Of a DNA stretch of 64,000 bases, positions 61,414 to 64,000 are shown piece by piece. The notes below the pieces were generated by a model. The model saw only the letters and a list, made by a program, of their open reading frames with translations, did not search any database and was not told where the DNA came from. The DNA comes from Leucobacter rhizosphaerae. GTDB lineage: Bacteria; Actinomycetota; Actinomycetes; Actinomycetales; Microbacteriaceae. The stretch's first letter is position 1. Every line of letters begins with the position of its first letter. The DNA lies in contig NZ_CP095043.1 in the NCBI RefSeq assembly GCF_022919175.1, forward strand, positions 2,356,001-2,420,000, in the 5' to 3' direction. The position numbers and the translations under genes are program-made.

Positions 61414-62622
61414 TCAGGGCTCCCCGCGTCGGAGTTCGGCCGAGCGCCCGATGAGCTCGGGGTGCATCGCGAGGATCACGTTCGCGAGGGCGAACGGCGA
61501 CGTGACGGGCTCGCCGAGCGCCTCCTCGATGCGCGTGAGCCGGTATCGGATCGTGTTCGGGTGCACGAAGAGCGCCTCCGCGGTGCGGGTGACGTTCTGC
61601 TCCGCCGCGAGATAGGTGATCAACGTCTCCCGGAGCTGCGGCGACGCGATCTGCGCCAGGGTCCGCTCGATGCGCTCCCGGAGCTGCCGCGCGTCGACGT
61701 GCGAGAGCAGCCAGGTCGAGAGGTCGATCCGGTCGATGAGCACGGGCCCGATCTCGCTCGGGATCCCGGCGGCGCCGCCCCACTGCCGCGCGATCCCCAG
61801 CGCGGTCTCCGCCTCGCGCACGCACTCGGGCACCGCCGACAGCGCCGACGACGGCGCGGAGGCGCCGAGCAGGAAGTCGCGCGAGGTGAGCGCCATCCAC
61901 TGCGCGCTCGCCTCGGACTCCGGGATCAGCGCGGCGATGGTCGCGGGCGAGTCCATGTCGGCCCGGCGGAGCATCGTGAGGAACGGCAACCCCTCCGAGC
62001 GGGCGCGCCCGATCAGCCCGGAGAGGTGCGCGTCGGTCGCCGAGCCGCCCGTGAGCGGCGCGAGCTCCAGAGCGCGGATCGGCGCGTACGCTGGAAAGCG
62101 GAACTGCGCGAGCCGGCTCCAGAAGCGGTGCTCGCGCGCGGGAAGCACACCGTCGTGCAGGGTCGCGATGAGCTGCTCGTTGTCGCGGCGATCCCGCTGC
62201 GTCGCGCCGTACTGGATCCCGTGCACGGCGCCGAGGAGCCGCTCCGAGGTGTCGAGCAGCAGCTCGCCGATCTGGTCGAGCGTGTCTTCAGCGCGGCTCG
62301 CGATCGCGATGACGTGCACCCCGTCGCGGAGCGCGACCCGGCGGGTGCGCACGTACCACCGGCCGATCTCGATGCTGATCTCACGCCGGTTCGTCGCCGC
62401 GACCTCGTTCCAGATGAGCTGCGTGGGGGCCTCACCGGTGCTCGCGACGACCGACCCCTCGAAGTCGTAGATGATGGCGGTGCCGCGGCAGATGGTGCTG
62501 ATCCGCGACGCGAGCGCGCGCACGGGATCGGTCGCCGAGACCGCCGAGATCAGGGTGTTCGTGATGTCGAGGGCGGTGTGCAGACGCTCGAGCTCGTCGA
62601 GGGGTGGTGCGGAGTCAACCAT
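61414..62622 (-). CDS. PucR-family transcriptional regulator
   Basis: 402 residues from ATG 62622 (GAGGGAA upstream; GTG 62637 is an alternative). An N-terminal GAF-like domain (LDITNTLISAVSATDPVRALASRISTICRGTAIIYD), a middle domain and a C-terminal HTH_30 (TLITYLAAEQNVTRTAEALFVHPNTIRYRLTRIEEAL, by position). It is divergent from the hydantoinase gene, which is therefore its likely target. Family members commonly activate hydantoin, purine or amino acid degradation genes. Confidence 0.86.
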   Translation of the reverse strand: MVDSAPPLDELERLHTALDITNTLISAVSATDPVRALASRISTICRGTAIIYDFEGSVVASTGEAPTQLIWNEVAATNRREISIEIGRWYVRTRRVALRDGVHVIAIASRAEDTLDQIGELLLDTSERLLGAVHGIQYGATQRDRRDNEQLIATLHDGVLPAREHRFWSRLAQFRFPAYAPIRALELAPLTGGSATDAHLSGLIGRARSEGLPFLTMLRRADMDSPATIAALIPESEASAQWMALTSRDFLLGASAPSSALSAVPECVREAETALGIARQWGGAAGIPSEIGPVLIDRIDLSTWLLSHVDARQLRERIERTLAQIASPQLRETLITYLAAEQNVTRTAEALFVHPNTIRYRLTRIEEALGEPVTSPFALANVILAMHPELIGRSAELRRGEP

Positions 62623-62797
62623 GCCGGATTCCCTCACGGATTGTGTGAACAGGACGTTTCAGGACTAAATTCTCGACGGTTTTTGGAGAAATCACAAACG
62701 AGTTCCGTGAAAGCTTCGTATTCTCTAGTGACCCTCGGGGCGGAGCGCACGAAGGTTGGAGGCATCCGGAACTCAACGAGGAACTTCAGGAGGACCC

Positions 62798-64000
62798 ATG
62801 AGCAGTGTTCGTGTCGCAGTCGACGTCGGGGGAACATTCACCGACGTCTGCATCTTTGACGACGAGACGAAGCAGATGCGCGTCACGAAAGTGCCGTCGA
62901 CACCGAGCGATCCGATGATCGCGGTGATGAACGGAGTGGAGCGGGGCGACATCGACCTCAGTGAGGTCTCACTCTTCTCGCACGGCACGACGGTGGCGAC
63001 GAACGCGTTGATCACCCGCAACTTCCCGGCCGCCGCGCTCGTCACCACCCGCGGGTTCCGCGACGTGCTCGAGATCCGCGACGGCACCAAGGACGACCTG
63101 TGGGACGCGTACAACGACGTGTCCGCGCCGTACATCCGCCGCCGGGATCGCTTCGAGGTCACCGAGCGGATCGACTTCAGCGGCAACACGGTGCAGCCGC
63201 TCGACGAGGCCGAGGCGCGCTCGCTCGCCGAGCTGCTGCTGCGCCGCGGGGTGAAGACCATCGCGGTCTGCTTCCTGAACTCCTACGCGAACCCCGCCCA
63301 CGAGACCCGGATGCGCGAGATCCTCGAGGAGGTCATCCCCGACGCGACGGTGTCGACCTCGGCCGAGATCCTGCCCGAGATCTTCGAGTACCCGCGCTTC
63401 AATACCGCGGTCGCGAACGCGGTGCTCGCGCCGCTCGTCTCCGGGTACGTGAACCGGCTGGCGGATCGGCTCCGCGATGGCGGTTACCAGGGCGACCTGC
63501 TGCTGCTGCACTCGGGCGGCGGATCCATGACCCCGCGCCTCGTCGAGAAGTTCCCCGTGCGGCTCGCCGCGTCGGGCATCGCGGCCGGCGCGATCTCCGC
63601 GAAGCACATCGCCCAGCAGTGCGGCTACGACAACGCCGTGAGTCTCGACATGGGCGGCACCTCGACCGACATCGCGCTCGTCGCCGACGGCGAGCTGCGG
63701 GTCTCGCAGGAGTGGCAGGTGGAGTACGGCCACCCGATCATCTTCCCCTCGATCGAGGTGCTCACGATCGGCGCCGGCGGCGGATCCCTCGCGCACATCG
63801 ACATCGCCGGCTCGCTCCGCAACGGCCCGCAGTCGGCCGGCGCGGATCCCGGACCCGCATGCTACGACACCGGCGGCGATCAGCCGACGAACACCGACGC
63901 GAACGTCGTGCTCGGGCGCCTCGGCACCTCGCTCGCGGGCGGCGTCAAGCAACTCGACCGGTCGCTCGCGGAGGAGGCGATCCGCCGGGTCGTCGCCGAG
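62798..64000 (+). CDS. hyuA: Hydantoinase/oxoprolinase family protein, N-terminal part (cut by window end)
   Basis: The frame is open from ATG 62798 (AGGAGG upstream) to the end of the window, 401 codons. N-terminal motifs of HyuA/oxoprolinase subunits: VAVDVGGTFTDVCIFD, SHGTTVATNALI, TTRGFRDVLEIRDG, then SLDMGGTSTDIALV and IGAGGGSLAHID, the ATP-binding actin-like fold. The family hydrolyses 5-membered cyclic amides (hydantoins, 5-oxoproline) or carboxylates acetone/acetophenone with ATP. The partner HyuB gene should lie just downstream. Gene symbol given for the family, not a proven substrate. Confidence 0.86.
   Translation, partial: MSSVRVAVDVGGTFTDVCIFDDETKQMRVTKVPSTPSDPMIAVMNGVERGDIDLSEVSLFSHGTTVATNALITRNFPAAALVTTRGFRDVLEIRDGTKDDLWDAYNDVSAPYIRRRDRFEVTERIDFSGNTVQPLDEAEARSLAELLLRRGVKTIAVCFLNSYANPAHETRMREILEEVIPDATVSTSAEILPEIFEYPRFNTAVANAVLAPLVSGYVNRLADRLRDGGYQGDLLLLHSGGGSMTPRLVEKFPVRLAASGIAAGAISAKHIAQQCGYDNAVSLDMGGTSTDIALVADGELRVSQEWQVEYGHPIIFPSIEVLTIGAGGGSLAHIDIAGSLRNGPQSAGADPGPACYDTGGDQPTNTDANVVLGRLGTSLAGGVKQLDRSLAEEAIRRVVAE

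Overview
The window is about 70% GC by eye, with dense, strongly GC-biased coding regions, frequent ATGA/GTGA stop-start overlaps, many GTG starts and lipoprotein-anchored ABC receptors. Together with an ECF sigma factor/anti-sigma pair of the SigK/RskA type, this points to a high-GC Gram-positive bacterium (Actinomycetota). The overall style suggests Microbacteriaceae, possibly Leucobacter, but the genus is a low-confidence guess. No rRNA, tRNA, transposase, phage gene or CRISPR array is visible.

Layout. (1) 1-2340: the end of a dipZ-like thiol-redox gene, then sigK and rskA. (2) 2583-22421: a 20-kb catabolic island. It holds a two-component HpaB-type flavin monooxygenase, an acyl-CoA-dehydrogenase-fold oxidase/monooxygenase with an SDR, two cytoplasmic-looking S10 carboxypeptidase-like hydrolases, GntR and IclR regulators, a HisC-like aminotransferase, a ThDP decarboxylase-like enzyme, an aldehyde dehydrogenase, a peptide-type ABC importer with a permease-ATPase-ATPase fusion, and an M20 amidohydrolase. 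Almost identical 79-bp palindromic repeats lie just outside both ends, and five promoter regions inside share an AT-rich half-site. (3) 22613-33301: a second catabolic unit with a GntR regulator, a flavin reductase with an extra C-terminal domain, ALDH, LLM monooxygenase, alpha/beta hydrolase, a carboxymuconolactone decarboxylase-like protein, a Pot-type ABC importer, a cupin and an AA_synth (DUF1185) protein. (4) 33298-36563: an MFS exporter, a frameshifted membrane methyltransferase and a Pr6Pr-like membrane protein. (5) 36672-40208: a Mn/Zn ABC importer behind a well-defined promoter/operator.

(6) 40425-43147: a polar amino acid ABC importer. (7) 43319-44262: a TagD-like cytidylyltransferase and two small proteins. 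(8) 44272-54208: GntR and a CynX-type MFS transporter, divergent from an operon in which a peptide/nickel-type ABC importer (its second permease gene is frameshifted) lies between two amidohydrolases. (9) 54225-60016: a PucR-family regulator divergent from a diaminopimelate decarboxylase-like gene and a second polar amino acid importer. This block is flanked by a 26-bp direct repeat with one mismatch. (10) 60087-64000: a thioesterase, GNAT and cupin genes, and a PucR regulator divergent from a hydantoinase/oxoprolinase gene cut by the window end.

How the genes work together. Most of the window is a series of uptake-plus-catabolism modules, each with its own regulator. Island 2 reads as an inferred route: import a peptide or amide, hydrolyse it (S10, M20), transaminate the released amino acid, decarboxylate the 2-oxo acid, oxidise the aldehyde, then hydroxylate the aromatic acid (HpaB plus reductase). 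Module 3 reads as flavin-dependent oxidation and lactone/ester hydrolysis of an imported cationic or organic substrate. Module 8 reads as uptake and deamination/hydrolysis of a nitrogenous compound. Substrates cannot be fixed from sequence alone. Two genes are broken by apparent single-C deletions in C-runs, which could be sequencing errors or recent mutations.
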